The notes under the pieces were generated by a model. The model did no database searches. It saw only the letters and a program-made list of their open reading frames with translations, and was not told the DNA's origin. A stretch of 64,000 nucleotides of DNA from JBBRNH01 sp038230415 (GTDB lineage Bacteria > Bacteroidota > Bacteroidia > Cytophagales > Spirosomataceae): NCBI GenBank assembly GCA_038230415.1, contig JBBRNH010000008.1, positions 1 to 64,000 of the forward strand, read 5' to 3'. Position numbers and translations under genes: made by a program. Each line of letters starts with the position of its first letter. The stretch's first letter is position 1. This document shows, piece by piece, positions 28,146 through 37,411 of this stretch.

Positions 28146-29912
28146 ATGCAACTAAGCGAACAGGAAATCCTCCGCCGGGCCAAACGTGACGAACTCATGC
28201 GGATGGGCATTGACCCCTACCCCGCCCCACTTTTCGACGTAACCACCACCGTTGCCAACATCCGCTCAGCTTTTGAAACCGACGGTACAGACGTAGTTCC
28301 TGAGCAGGATTTTTCGGGCCACGAACGCTGGGGAAATGTGCAGTTGGCGGGCCGCATGATGGCTTTCCGCATCAGTGGCAGCGCGTCGTTTGCCGAAATT
28401 CAGGACGCTACGGGCCGGATTCAGTGCTATTTCCGGCGCGACGACATTTGCCCCGGCGAAGATAAAACGCTGTACAACACCGTGTTTAAGAAACTCTTGG
28501 ACATTGGCGACATCATTGGGCTGAACGGCCACGTGTTCACCACCAAAACCGGCGAACTCTCGGTTTACGTCAAAAACTTTACCATCCTCAACAAGTCCCT
28601 GCGCCCGTTGCCGGTAGTGAAAGAAGTGGTGAATGAAAAAACCGGCGAGCGCGAAATTTATGATGCCTTCACCGATCCCGAACAACGCTACCGGCAGCGT
28701 TACGTTGACCTGATTGTGAATCCGCACGTGCGCGAGACGTTTATCAAGCGCACCAAACTTGTCAGTTCTATCCGGGAGTTTCTGAACGGCAAGGGCTATC
28801 TCGAAGTCGAAACGCCGATTCTGCAACCGATTCACGGCGGGGCAGCCGCCCGCCCCTTCGAGACCCACCACAACACGCTCGACATGAAGTTGTTTCTGCG
28901 GATTGCCAATGAGCTGTATCTCAAACGGTTAATAGTCGGCGGGTTCGATGGCGTGTATGAATTTGCCAAAGATTTCCGCAACGAAGGCATGGACCGCACC
29001 CACAACCCGGAGTTCACGCAGGTCGAATTTTATGTAGCCTACAAAGACTACCTCTGGATGATGGACACGATTGAAGAGATGGTGGAGAAAGTAGCGATTG
29101 ACGTAACGGGCAGCACCCGCGTTCTGGTCGGCGAGAGCATCATTGATTTTCAACGCCCCTGGAAACGGCTCACCATGTTTGAGGCCATTCAGGAATACAC
29201 CGGCGTTGATGTATCGGGCATGAACGAGGCCGACCTCCGGGCCGTAGCTGAAGAGCGCGGTATCAAAACCGATGGCACAATGGGCAAATCGAAACTGATT
29301 GACGAACTCTTCGGCGAAGCCTGCGAACCGAATTTGATTCAGCCCACGTTTATCACCGATTACCCCGTTGAGATGTCGCCGTTGACCAAGAAACACCGCT
29401 CAAAGCCGGGCTTGGTCGAACGGTTCGAGGCTATCTGTAACGGCAAAGAAATCGCCAATGCCTACACTGAATTGAACGACCCGATTGACCAGCGCGAACG
29501 CTTCGAGGAGCAACTTCGCTTAGCCGAACGGGGCGATGCCGAAGCGATGGCCTTAGACGAGGATTTTTTGCGGGCCTTGGAATACGGAATGCCCCCAACG
29601 GCAGGCGTGGGCTTGGGTATTGACCGCCTTGCCATGATTATGACCAATCAGCCAAGCATTCAGGAGGTGTTATTTTTTCCGCAGATGCGCCCCGAAAAAA
29701 AGCAGGAAATCTCAACCGACGCTGATTTTGAGGCCGTTGGCGTACCGGCAGTCTGGATTCCTGCCCTGAGGCAGTTAGCGATTCAAACCGTTGAAGCCCT
29801 GAAATCGGCCAGTGCCAACAAGGTTTTCAACGACCTCGGCGGAGCGCGGAAAAAATTAAAGATGGACGTGCCGATGGTGAAAGCCGAGGATGTGAAAGCC
29901 TGGGTAGGATGA
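28146..29912 (+). CDS. lysS: Lysine--tRNA ligase (class II)
   Basis: LysRS charges tRNA-Lys. The 588-residue protein has the N-terminal OB-fold anticodon domain (about residues 60-180), class II motif 1 around [21 protein letters not shown], motif 2 around [19 protein letters not shown], and motif 3 [11 protein letters not shown] near residue 485. The C terminus is longer than in E. coli LysRS, as is common in Bacteroidota. The ATG at 28146 is used. A strong terminator follows and separates it from the convergent cold-shock gene. Confidence 0.96.
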   Translation: MQLSEQEILRRAKRDELMRMGIDPYPAPLFDVTTTVANIRSAFETDGTDVVPEQDFSGHERWGNVQLAGRMMAFRISGSASFAEIQDATGRIQCYFRRDDICPGEDKTLYNTVFKKLLDIGDIIGLNGHVFTTKTGELSVYVKNFTILNKSLRPLPVVKEVVNEKTGEREIYDAFTDPEQRYRQRYVDLIVNPHVRETFIKRTKLVSSIREFLNGKGYLEVETPILQPIHGGAAARPFETHHNTLDMKLFLRIANELYLKRLIVGGFDGVYEFAKDFRNEGMDRTHNPEFTQVEFYVAYKDYLWMMDTIEEMVEKVAIDVTGSTRVLVGESIIDFQRPWKRLTMFEAIQEYTGVDVSGMNEADLRAVAEERGIKTDGTMGKSKLIDELFGEACEPNLIQPTFITDYPVEMSPLTKKHRSKPGLVERFEAICNGKEIANAYTELNDPIDQRERFEEQLRLAERGDAEAMALDEDFLRALEYGMPPTAGVGLGIDRLAMIMTNQPSIQEVLFFPQMRPEKKQEISTDADFEAVGVPAVWIPALRQLAIQTVEALKSASANKVFNDLGGARKKLKMDVPMVKAEDVKAWVG

Positions 29913-29934
29913 GGTTTAAAATAGAATAAGCACG

Positions 29935-29970
29935 AAAAAGCCCCAACTGACAATTCAGTTGGGGCTTTTT
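29935..29970. terminator. Bidirectional intrinsic terminator between lysS and the cold-shock gene
   Basis: A perfect 16-bp stem (AAAAAGCCCCAACTGA against its complement) with loop CAAT ends in T5 on the plus strand and also in T5 on the minus strand. It therefore serves both convergent genes. Confidence 0.95.
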
Positions 29971-29991
29971 CAGCTATGAGAAGCGTTTCGC

Positions 29992-30198
29992 TTAGAAACC
30001 GCCGTCTAATTTCTTTACCTTAATTGCGTTGAGACCTTTCTTGCCTTCAACAACCTCGAATTGCACACGATCCCGCTCGCGAATCGTAACCCCGTTCAGG
30101 CCGGTAATGTGGACGAAGATGTCACGATTTGTGTCGTCCTCTACAATGAATCCGTACCCTTTGCTCTCGTTAAAGAACTTAACTACACCTGTTTGCAT
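29992..30198 (-). CDS. Cold-shock domain protein (CspA family)
   Basis: The 68-residue RNA/ssDNA-binding protein has RNP1 KGYGFIV and RNP2 DIFVHITG, and is the length of a single cold-shock domain. It starts MQTGVVKFFNESKGYGF. The AT-rich 295 bp upstream, shared with the divergent PspC gene, is long enough for the structured leader typical of csp mRNAs, but I see no convincing -7 element in it. Temperature regulation is not shown by sequence. Confidence 0.93.
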   Translation of the reverse strand: MQTGVVKFFNESKGYGFIVEDDTNRDIFVHITGLNGVTIRERDRVQFEVVEGKKGLNAIKVKKLDGGF

Positions 30199-30492
30199 GG
30201 TGATAATAAAAAATGTAATGAAAATAAAAAACTCACTCGTAAAATAACAAAGAACACATTAATAACACCAGACTATGCAAACTATGTACTTAGAACGGTA
30301 CTCAACGGACTTTGTTGGTAGAAATTGGCTGTATCTGAACTAACCAACCCCTGTACAACATGGATAAGCTAAATTTGTTCCGATCATCAAGAAAAAATGT
30401 AATTATTTTTACGTTACTTTGACTAATCAATCAAACAAATCACGCGGTTTAATTGTACGGTACAGACCAACGCGTATATCACAACAAACAAC

Positions 30493-30714
30493 ATGAACAA
30501 ACTTCGTTATTTCGTTGAGCAGCAAGCCTTCGGGGTTTGTTCGTGGCTCGGCAAGCGAATGAACATCTCACCGAGCAGCATTCGGGTCTATTTTATTTAT
30601 ACCTCCTGCCTGACCTTAGGATCGCCGGTGATTATCTATCTCATCCTGGCTTTTTGGTTAGAGATAAACAAGCACCTTCGCCGGCAAGCGCACCCCACTG
30701 TTTGGGAATTATGA
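30493..30714 (+). CDS. PspC-domain small membrane protein
   Basis: The 73-residue protein matches a single PspC domain: an amphipathic start, FGVCSWLGKRMNISPSSIRVYF, then a hydrophobic segment (TLGSPVIIYLILAFWL). PspC proteins respond to envelope stress, but solitary short versions in Bacteroidota are uncharacterised. Its stop overlaps the end of the convergent glycosyltransferase gene by 6 bp. Confidence 0.8.
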   Translation: MNKLRYFVEQQAFGVCSWLGKRMNISPSSIRVYFIYTSCLTLGSPVIIYLILAFWLEINKHLRRQAHPTVWEL

Positions 30715-31752
30715 TACCTGCCTGTTATCTGATAATTGCATAAATGTCTTCTTTCCTTCCATAAAATAGGCCCACACCACGCTTTGCTCAACCAACGGCA
30801 CAGCCCGGTTTGTCTTTTCCTGAAGTTTGCGCCGTTGCCGGATAAGCACCGGCAGATGACCGTAAAAAGCGAAGTGCGCCCGCAGAATAGCCACTACATC
30901 CTGCCACTGACCTACTTTCAGAAACAACAACGACGACGCACCGTCAAGCACCAGCCTGAGCATTATTTTGGGCAAAAACCAGCCATTGGCGGGCCAGTTT
31001 TTATACAGCATAAACAGGCTGTTGCGGTAATTGAGGTACGTCTTGTGCGGATTGGCCTTCGGCAGGGTGCCGCCCCCCACGTGATACACCGCCGACTGCC
31101 CGCAGGCCCAGACCTGATAGCCCGCCCGTTGCACCCGCCAGCACCAGTCAATCTCTTCCATATGGGCAAAAAACGCAGCATCGAAACCGCCCGTTTGGTG
31201 AAACACGGCGGCCCGCATGAACAAACACGCGCCCGTTGCCCAGACAACAGCCCGATTATCGTCGAATTGGCCGAGGTCACGCTCAAACGTGGCAAAAATG
31301 CGGCCCCGGCAAAACACATACCCTAACCAGTCCAGAAAGCCACCGGCGGCACCGGCGTGTTCAAAATAGTCGCGTCGGTTATAATCCCGGATTTTGGGCT
31401 GGCAGGCGGCTATCTGCCCGTTATTGTCCAAAAGTGTCAGGATTGGGGCAATCCAGCCGGGCGTGACTTCTACATCAGAATTGAGCAGACAGTAGTATTC
31501 GGCCCCGCCAAACTGATTTCGCACCACATCGAGGGCCGTATTGTAGCCCCCGGCATACCCGTTGTTGGTAGCCAACACAATCAATCTAACAGTAGGAAAG
31601 TTGGCACGAAGAACGGTCAGTGAATCATCGGTAGAGCCATTGTCAGCCACATAAACCGGGTGATCCTCTGCGTATTGCAGCACGGAGGGTAAAAACTGTT
31701 CGAGAAAACCGCGCCCGTTATAATTTAGAATCACGATGGCAAGTTTGTCCAT
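30709..31752 (-). CDS. Glycosyltransferase family 2
   Basis: The ATG at 31752 overlaps the TGA of the upstream ybaB-like gene by one base (TGATG), which suggests coupled translation. A GTG one codon earlier is possible. The 347-residue enzyme has the GT-A nucleotide-sugar fold: IVILNYNGRGFLEQFLPS, VADNGSTDDSL, the DXD-like LLNSDVEV, and FAHMEEIDWCWRVQRAGY near the middle. It belongs to the rhamnosyltransferase-like (WbbL) group. A C-terminal region without spans completes it. The acceptor is unknown, probably an envelope polysaccharide. Confidence 0.88.
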   Translation of the reverse strand: MDKLAIVILNYNGRGFLEQFLPSVLQYAEDHPVYVADNGSTDDSLTVLRANFPTVRLIVLATNNGYAGGYNTALDVVRNQFGGAEYYCLLNSDVEVTPGWIAPILTLLDNNGQIAACQPKIRDYNRRDYFEHAGAAGGFLDWLGYVFCRGRIFATFERDLGQFDDNRAVVWATGACLFMRAAVFHQTGGFDAAFFAHMEEIDWCWRVQRAGYQVWACGQSAVYHVGGGTLPKANPHKTYLNYRNSLFMLYKNWPANGWFLPKIMLRLVLDGASSLLFLKVGQWQDVVAILRAHFAFYGHLPVLIRQRRKLQEKTNRAVPLVEQSVVWAYFMEGKKTFMQLSDNRQVS

Positions 31753-32087
31753 CACGACCCCATCATGCCGTTCAGGTCAAGACCGGGGATATTGGGCAGC
31801 AGCCCTTCGGTTGATTTCTGGAGGTGTTCGCGGGCTTTGCCTTCCACGTTCTGCATGGCTTTGTTTACGGCAGCCACCACCAAATCCTGCATCATCTCCC
31901 GGTCGTCGGGCCGGATCAGGTCGGGGTCAATTTCGATGCGAATGACCTGTTTCAGGCCGTTTACCGTTGCCCGCACCATACCGGCCCCGGCTTCGCCCGT
32001 TTCGGTGATGGTGGTTAACTGTTGCTGGGCATCTTTCATCCGGGACTGAATTTCCTTCATCTTCCCAAACATATCCATCATGTTCAT
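31752..32087 (-). CDS. YbaB/EbfC family nucleoid-associated protein
   Basis: The 111-residue protein starts MNMMDMFGKMKEIQSRM and contains MVRATVNGLKQVIRIEIDPDLI and MQDLVVAAVNKAMQNV, the family pattern. Such proteins are small dimers that bind DNA. The usual dnaX-recR neighbours are absent. It has a clear promoter element 21 bp upstream and overlaps the glycosyltransferase gene. Confidence 0.92.
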   Translation of the reverse strand: MNMMDMFGKMKEIQSRMKDAQQQLTTITETGEAGAGMVRATVNGLKQVIRIEIDPDLIRPDDREMMQDLVVAAVNKAMQNVEGKAREHLQKSTEGLLPNIPGLDLNGMMGS

Positions 32088-32107
32088 TTTTTTGGAGTTA
32101 CAAAGTG

Positions 32108-32115
32108 CAAAGGTA
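32108..32115 (-). promoter_or_regulatory. -7 element of the ybaB-glycosyltransferase pair
   Basis: The minus strand reads TACCTTTG, an exact TAnnTTTG, ending 21 bp before the ATG at 32087. A REP-like repeat lies just upstream. Confidence 0.6.
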
Positions 32116-32132
32116 ATTGTTTAGGTATGTTA

Positions 32133-32163
32133 GTTTGCCATCGCCCCCAGGCTGTGGCGGGGC
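32133..32163 (-). repeat. REP-like palindromic repeat, copy 2 (inverted)
   Basis: This is the reverse complement of the element at 25919-25949 with one substitution in 31 bases. It forms a head-to-head pair with copy 3. The spacer includes TTAGTTGG and CCAACTAA, a second palindrome that represents the conserved CAACTAA flank meeting its mirror image. Confidence 0.82.
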
Positions 32164-32197
32164 ATTAGTTGGGCCAACTAAAGCTTGTTCTTCCAAA

Positions 32198-32223
32198 GCC
32201 ACAGCCTGGGGGCGGTGGCAAAC
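32198..32223 (+). repeat. REP-like palindromic repeat, copy 3
   Basis: This 26-bp copy is identical to the inner part of copy 1. Together with copy 2 it makes an inverted pair of about 90 bp between the divergently oriented ybaB promoter and the end of the CHU_C gene, like the BIME arrangement of REP elements. Confidence 0.82.
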
Positions 32224-32250
32224 TTTACATTCGCTTAGTCGCTTTGCAAC

Positions 32251-34266
32251 TTACCGAATCAGTAAAACCGTTCCGGTCTTCACCGTTTTCTGCCCGTCGC
32301 GGTCGGTGACTTCCACCCGGTAGGCATAGTTACCGCCGGGCGCAGGTTGCCCGTTGAGGGTGCCATCCCAGCCTTCAGTTTCGGTTTCGGTGCTGTACAG
32401 TGCCTCGCCCCAACGGTTAAAAATAACGAGACTAAACGACTGCCAAAACCGGCCTTTCACCTCAAATCGGTCGTTTTCAGAGTCGCCGTTCGGCGTAAAT
32501 GCCGAGGGCGCGAAGATGGTTGGATTGCGCTGAAACTCGAAGAAATTAGACTTGCTGAACCCCACTCCACCGGGGCCGGGCGCGGCAATGATCCGGTAGC
32601 GACGGTAGGGGCTATTGGGGTCGGGGTCATAATGGGTGTTGCCCCCCAATGGAATAGTCTGAATGGCATTACCGGCATCATCATAAATCTCGACCTGATA
32701 ACTCGCCACTGTTCCCGGCGCAAACGGCGAGTCGGCAGTCCAGTCAATGCCCGCCGATGATTTTGACGCGAGCCAGACGGTGCAGGCCGACTTTGACGGG
32801 GCCGACTCGACACCGCAGGCATTCCGGTAAATGATCTGATAACAATAAGACTGCGCCGAGGTGTTGGCCGACGGGTCTTTGAAAACGGTGTTGTTGTTGA
32901 TTTCGCCAACCGGCGTAAACGGCCCGCCGGGTTTATCGGCGCGACTCACTAACAGCGTGTATTGCGACGATGTGCCGTTGCCGGTGGGCAAAATACCCCG
33001 CACCTGCGCCTGCCCATTGTCATCTACGTCAACAAGTAAATTGGTGAGCGCAGCGGGTTTGTCCTGGTTTTGGCCGGTTACGCAAACAGGCGCGGTAGTG
33101 ACGGTGGTAGCTCCGTTGTTTACGCTGGCTTCAAGCGCGTAACAGTATGGCACGTTGCACTGGATATTTTCGGTATCGGTGTACGTAGCGGTGGCCTTGT
33201 TGGTGGCCGCCGTGAGCGGCAGCACAGTACCGTTGCGGGTGAGTCGGTAGGTTCTGAAGGTGCCGGTTCCGGGGTATGGCAACCAGCTAACGGTATTGCG
33301 TTTGTCGCCCGCGCTGGCCTGCAACACCAGATTACAGACTTCTGCCGAGCGGGTAACGTTGCCGCAGTTATCGGTTGCAACAAGCTGAAAACACTGCGTT
33401 TGGGTGGCATCCGTTTTGATCGTAACCGTCTGACCGTCAACGGCAGAGAGGCCCGTTGGCTGGTAGGTGCCGGTGGCGTTGCGCTGTTGCACCTCAAATT
33501 TATCCTGCGGGCCGCCCTGCGTTTTAAGCGTAACCGTACCGGCATCAACGGTTGCTAAAGCGGTTATAACGGGCGTAACCGACGCGGCTGTGGTGACGTT
33601 GATGATCTGAGAAAACGACCGCGAACACTGCGTACCGGGTATGTCAGGTATATCGCTGAATGTGTAGTTGATGCGAACCGCAAGGCCAGTGGCGGGGTTC
33701 GCGTATCGGTGTTGCAGGTCGGGGGGGGCAACTGCCGTCAGTGATTTAACAGGGTCAGTTGTGCCGTCGCCCCAGTTAATCTGAAAACGGTCGTAGCGGG
33801 TGGTTGCCAGGTCGTTGGGGCTGAGGGTGAGCGTTACCTGCCGGTTGGCGCATACCAATGCCGAGAACGTGACCGGAATGGCAGGCACCACCTCGATAAC
33901 GCGGCACGAAACGTAACCCTGTCCCGCCGATGAGCCAGCCTGCAAAATGGTGTAGGTGCCGGGGCTGGTGTAGGTAAACGAAGCGGCATTGGCCGTTGGT
34001 GCGGTGGTAGAAATGGGTTGCCCGACCTTGTAATCGAAAATGAACAGGTTGCTTTGAGCCGCCGAAACGGAGTTGGTAGCCGTAACCACAAAATTAGCGC
34101 AACTGCGGGTGCCGGTAACGGTGAACTGTGGCGCAGAGCCATCCGTCGGGCAGGTTTGCGCCAGCAGCGGGCTGCTTAACACGCACAGAAAGCAGCAGAA
34201 AATAAGCCCGACAGTTTCTACACCCGCCATCGGCCCCGAAAAAGACCGTCTCCTAAAAATTCTCAC
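32251..34266 (-). CDS. Large secreted protein with gliding-motility (CHU_C) C-terminal sorting domain
   Basis: The 671-residue protein has a signal peptide (VGLIFCCFLCVLSSPLLAQ). Several beta-sandwich (PKD/fibronectin-like) segments rich in Thr, Val and Asn follow, with scattered cysteine pairs. The C terminus has the CHU_C type B signature FAPSAFTPNGDSENDRFEV, then FNRWGEALYST, GWDGTLNGQPAPGGNYAY and a final TGTVLLIR. Such domains direct export through the type IX secretion system. No catalytic domain is visible, so adhesin or surface structural roles are likely. Confidence 0.88.
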   Translation of the reverse strand: MRIFRRRSFSGPMAGVETVGLIFCCFLCVLSSPLLAQTCPTDGSAPQFTVTGTRSCANFVVTATNSVSAAQSNLFIFDYKVGQPISTTAPTANAASFTYTSPGTYTILQAGSSAGQGYVSCRVIEVVPAIPVTFSALVCANRQVTLTLSPNDLATTRYDRFQINWGDGTTDPVKSLTAVAPPDLQHRYANPATGLAVRINYTFSDIPDIPGTQCSRSFSQIINVTTAASVTPVITALATVDAGTVTLKTQGGPQDKFEVQQRNATGTYQPTGLSAVDGQTVTIKTDATQTQCFQLVATDNCGNVTRSAEVCNLVLQASAGDKRNTVSWLPYPGTGTFRTYRLTRNGTVLPLTAATNKATATYTDTENIQCNVPYCYALEASVNNGATTVTTAPVCVTGQNQDKPAALTNLLVDVDDNGQAQVRGILPTGNGTSSQYTLLVSRADKPGGPFTPVGEINNNTVFKDPSANTSAQSYCYQIIYRNACGVESAPSKSACTVWLASKSSAGIDWTADSPFAPGTVASYQVEIYDDAGNAIQTIPLGGNTHYDPDPNSPYRRYRIIAAPGPGGVGFSKSNFFEFQRNPTIFAPSAFTPNGDSENDRFEVKGRFWQSFSLVIFNRWGEALYSTETETEGWDGTLNGQPAPGGNYAYRVEVTDRDGQKTVKTGTVLLIR

Positions 34267-34370
34267 GGGGGTAATCGTTTATTTCGTTCGTATCAATGCG
34301 CCTGAACCTGTTCTACAAACGCCACGCCCGGCATTTTTAGCGCATCCCGGCGAAACGTATTCCAGTACGG

Positions 34371-34441
34371 AGTGGTTAGTGATTAGTAGCAAGTAGCTTA
34401 CGCAAACGTGACTAACCACTTGCCACTAACGACTCGCCACT
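34371..34441 (+). repeat. Imperfect long inverted repeat upstream of ribBA
   Basis: The arms start at 34371 and end at 34441. The perfect core AGTGGTTAGT (34371-34380) pairs with ACTAACCACT (34411-34420), and a longer imperfect alignment of about 27 bases also pairs with the 34415-34441 side. The words AGTGG, TTAGT and GCAAGT recur in both arms. It ends 14 bp before the ribBA start codon. Confidence 0.6.
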
Positions 34442-34455
34442 GACAACAATACCCA

Positions 34456-35694
34456 ATGAGCAAAGATAGTACCAACATCCGGCTCGACCGGATCGAAGAA
34501 GCCATCGCCGACATCCGCGCCGGTAAAATCGTGATCGTGGTTGATGATGAAGACCGTGAGAATGAGGGCGATATGGTCTGCGCTGCCGAAACAATTACGC
34601 CCGAAATCGTTAATTTTTTAGAGAAAAATGCGCGGGGCGTTCTCTGCGTATCCCTCACCGAAGACCGCTGCCGGGAGCTTGACCTGACCATGATGGTTGG
34701 TCACGATAGCAACACCTCGCTGCACACCACGCCGTTTACCGTTACGGTTGACCTGCTTGGTCATGGCTGCACAACGGGCATTTCGGCTTCTGACCGGGCG
34801 AAAACCATTGTGGCCCTGACCAACCCGGCTATCCGGCCCGACGAATTTGGGAAGCCCGGCCACATCTCGCCCCTGAAAGCCCAGACGGGCGGGGTTTTGC
34901 GACGCACCGGCCATACCGAAGCCACTATTGACCTGGCCCGGTTAGCCGGTTTGCAACCCGCCGGGGTACTGATCGAGGTGAAAAGCGACGATGGCGAGAT
35001 GGCCCGCCTGCCCGAACTCCGACAAATTGCCGACCGTTTTGGCATGAAACTCGTCTCGATTCAGGATTTGATCGAATACCGCCTGCGTACCGAAAGCCTG
35101 ATTAAGCGCGAAATAGGCGTGGATATGCCCACCGAATGGGGCAACTTCGATTTGATTGCCTACACCCAGGTCAACACCGGCGATACGCACCTCGCGCTCA
35201 TCAAAGGCACCTGGAAACCCGACGAAGCCGTGCTGGTGCGGGTACATTCGTCGTGCGTAACGGGCGATATTTTTGGCTCGTGCCGCTGCGATTGTGGCGG
35301 GCAACTCCACGCGGCCATGCAGATGGTTGAAGCAGCCGGTCAGGGAGCCATTATTTATATGTTTCAGGAAGGGCGCGGCATCGGGCTGTTGAACAAACTG
35401 AAAGCCTACAAATTACAGGAAATGGGCCGCGACACGATTGAGGCCAATCTGGAACTCGGCCTGCCCATGGATGCCCGCGACTACGGACTTGGCGCACAGA
35501 TTCTGCGCGAACTCGGTGTCCGCAAGATGAAACTCATCTCCAACAACCCCACAAAACGCGCCGGGCTGATGGGCTACGGTCTGGAAATTGTGGAAACCAT
35601 TCCCATCGAGATACGATCTAACCCGCACAACGAACGATACCTCCGCACCAAACGTGACCGCATGGGCCACACGCTGGTGATAGAAGAACAATGA
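34456..35694 (+). CDS. ribBA: Bifunctional DHBP synthase / GTP cyclohydrolase II (riboflavin synthesis)
   Basis: This enzyme starts both branches of riboflavin synthesis. The N-terminal half (about residues 1-205) makes 3,4-dihydroxy-2-butanone 4-phosphate from ribulose 5-phosphate and shows [10 protein letters not shown] and [14 protein letters not shown]. The C-terminal half is GTP cyclohydrolase II, with zinc ligands in [16 protein letters not shown] and the GTP-binding QEGRGIGL. The 412-residue length is standard for the fusion. No FMN riboswitch was recognised in the 190-bp upstream region; a long inverted repeat is there instead. A terminator follows. Confidence 0.96.
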   Translation: MSKDSTNIRLDRIEEAIADIRAGKIVIVVDDEDRENEGDMVCAAETITPEIVNFLEKNARGVLCVSLTEDRCRELDLTMMVGHDSNTSLHTTPFTVTVDLLGHGCTTGISASDRAKTIVALTNPAIRPDEFGKPGHISPLKAQTGGVLRRTGHTEATIDLARLAGLQPAGVLIEVKSDDGEMARLPELRQIADRFGMKLVSIQDLIEYRLRTESLIKREIGVDMPTEWGNFDLIAYTQVNTGDTHLALIKGTWKPDEAVLVRVHSSCVTGDIFGSCRCDCGGQLHAAMQMVEAAGQGAIIYMFQEGRGIGLLNKLKAYKLQEMGRDTIEANLELGLPMDARDYGLGAQILRELGVRKMKLISNNPTKRAGLMGYGLEIVETIPIEIRSNPHNERYLRTKRDRMGHTLVIEEQ

Positions 35695-35712
35695 TAACCG
35701 GCAGGTTTAGTG

Positions 35713-35741
35713 GCAGTCAGAAATTTCTGGCTGCTTTTTTT
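35713..35741 (+). terminator. Intrinsic terminator after ribBA
   Basis: The arms GCAGTCAG and CTGGCTGC pair around AAATTT with one T-G wobble, and seven T residues follow. It begins 19 nt after the ribBA stop. Confidence 0.88.
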
Positions 35742-35835
35742 ATGCCCCACGCAACCGTATCGCCAACCCGTCCGTACAGATGGATGAACCGGTTCAACTG
35801 TTCATAGTTGCGTACTCATTAACTCAGTTGAAAAC

Positions 35836-36705
35836 ATGAAAATCATCACGATGGGTGGCCCTTTGGCCGGATTGGCACTGCTGTTGGCACTGGCGATGAC
35901 GGGTTGCAATTACAACGATTTCACGACCCCGGCCAGAGATGTTTCGCTGGCAACCAACGCTGCGCTGGGGAAAATCCTGACCGGCACCGATGGCAAAACC
36001 CTGTACTTTTTTGCCGCTGATATTGACGGCCAATCGGCCTGCACCTCAGCACAGTGCGCCGGTAACTGGCCCGCTTTCTACAAAGACAACGCTACACTGT
36101 TACTCAGTGAGGGCTTAGCTGAGACCGATTTTGCCACAATTACCCGCGCCGATGGCAACAAACAGACAACCTACAAGGGCTGGCCGCTGTATTATTTCAA
36201 GAACGACACCAAAACGGGCGACGCGCTGGGCGAGAGCGTTGGCGGGGTTTGGTCAGTAGCAAAGCCCACATACTCGGTTTTGCTGGCGGCTACACAGTTA
36301 AAAGGGAACGATGGCAAAAACTACACCACGCCCAACGCCGTGACTTATGTGGAAGGACAGGGAACCAGCATTTATTTGACCGATGCTGCCGGGCGCACGA
36401 TGTACGGTTTTGCGGCAGACAAGAAAAATAAAAATAACTATACAAAAGCCGATTTCAGCAATAACGCCACCTGGCCGTTGGTTGAGGTAGCAGCGGCCTC
36501 GTTGCAGGACCTGCCCTCTGGCCTGAAACGTACCGACTTCAGCAGCATCACCGTTTTTGGCCGCGACCAGTTGACGTACAAAGGCTGGCCGATGTATTAT
36601 TTTGGCCCCGACAACGCCACGCGCGGTCTGACCAAAGGCGTGAGCGTACCCCGACCCGGCGTTTGGCCCATTGTGAACAGCAGTTCGCCCGAAGCACCCA
36701 ATTAA
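35836..36705 (+). CDS. Lipoprotein with secreted repeats of the COG4315 type
   Basis: The 289-residue protein has a lipoprotein signal (GLALLLALAMTGC). Two copies of a repeat follow, in which GKTLYFFAADIDG, CAGNWPAFY and YKGWPLYYF in the first half match RTMYGFAADKKN, ATWPLVE and YKGWPMYYF in the second. This is the 'secreted repeat of unknown function' seen in COG4315 proteins. An 8-bp inverted repeat (35793-35800 with 35825-35832) ends 3 bp before its ATG. It precedes the ECF sigma gene, so it could belong to the same envelope-stress unit. Confidence 0.8.
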   Translation: MKIITMGGPLAGLALLLALAMTGCNYNDFTTPARDVSLATNAALGKILTGTDGKTLYFFAADIDGQSACTSAQCAGNWPAFYKDNATLLLSEGLAETDFATITRADGNKQTTYKGWPLYYFKNDTKTGDALGESVGGVWSVAKPTYSVLLAATQLKGNDGKNYTTPNAVTYVEGQGTSIYLTDAAGRTMYGFAADKKNKNNYTKADFSNNATWPLVEVAAASLQDLPSGLKRTDFSSITVFGRDQLTYKGWPMYYFGPDNATRGLTKGVSVPRPGVWPIVNSSSPEAPN

Positions 36706-36717
36706 TCGAGATTGTTG

Positions 36718-36803
36718 TTCGGGGGTTGTCGGTCAGGCGGGGTAGCCCGCACGATTCGTGGTTCTGTTGGGAGAACCGCGAATCGAGACCGACAAGCCCC
36801 GAA
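36718..36803 (+). promoter_or_regulatory. Three-way-junction RNA leader candidate before the ECF sigma gene
   Basis: P1 pairs 36718-36734 (TTCGGGGGTTGTCGGTC) with 36787-36803, 16 of 17 positions. P2 pairs 36737-36741 with 36746-36750 around GTAG. P3 pairs 36753-36765 (GATTCGTGGTTCT) with 36772-36784, 12 of 13 positions, around GTTGGG. Only two unpaired bases lie between helices. The last base of P1 is the A of the sigma factor ATG, so pairing would hide the ribosome entry region. No known riboswitch class is recognised. Confidence 0.6.
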
Positions 36804-37411
36804 TGACAAGTAACGAGTCAAGACTTACCAATAACCCTGTGTCAGAAGTCCTGAACCCTGCCGCTTTAACAGAACTGCTCAGTGGTTGCGCCCGCAACCA
36901 ACGGCGCAGTCAGGAACTGCTGTACCGGAAATTTTATGGCTATGCAATGGGCGTTTGTCTGCGCTATACCGCCACGCGGGAGCAGGCCGTAGAGGTATTG
37001 AACGACGGTTTTCTGAAGGTCTTCACCCGGTTAGAGCAGTATGACCCCAACCAGCCATTCAAAAGCTGGCTTCGGCGGATTCTGATTAATACCGCCTTAG
37101 ACCAGTATCGGCAGGAGGTACGGCATTATCACCACGACGACGTGAGCGTGGCCGAACAAATGCCTGCCAATCAGACGGATGTGCATAGCACCTTATCCCA
37201 TGAAGAATTGATCGGGCTGATTCAGCGGCTGTCGCCCGGATACCGGATCGTATTTAATCTGTATGCCGTGGACGGATTCAGCCACGACGAAATTGCGGCC
37301 CAATTGGGGATTACCGTCGGCACCTCGAAATCAAATCTGGCGCGGGCGCGGGAGAATCTAAAACAGATGTTACAAAAAAAAAGTCTGATTGAGTATGCAA
37401 GAGTTTCCTGA
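36803..37411 (+). CDS. ECF-type RNA polymerase sigma factor
   Basis: The ATG at 36803 gives 202 residues. Region 2 includes LLYRKFYGYAMGVCLRYT and EVLNDGFLKVFTRL, and region 4 includes LSPGYRIVFNLYAVDGFSHDEIAAQLGITVGTSKSNLARAR split over its helix-turn-helix. It should direct RNA polymerase to a small regulon, perhaps envelope stress or surface structures. Its 3' end overlaps the next gene by 17 bp, the usual sigma/partner coupling. The start codon lies at the end of a strong RNA fold. Confidence 0.93.
   Translation: MTSNESRLTNNPVSEVLNPAALTELLSGCARNQRRSQELLYRKFYGYAMGVCLRYTATREQAVEVLNDGFLKVFTRLEQYDPNQPFKSWLRRILINTALDQYRQEVRHYHHDDVSVAEQMPANQTDVHSTLSHEELIGLIQRLSPGYRIVFNLYAVDGFSHDEIAAQLGITVGTSKSNLARARENLKQMLQKKSLIEYARVS

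Noticed and set aside
36718..36803. Integron attC site
   Set aside because: The structure is imperfectly palindromic like attC, but the core sites with GTT at the R positions and an integrase or cassette array are absent.
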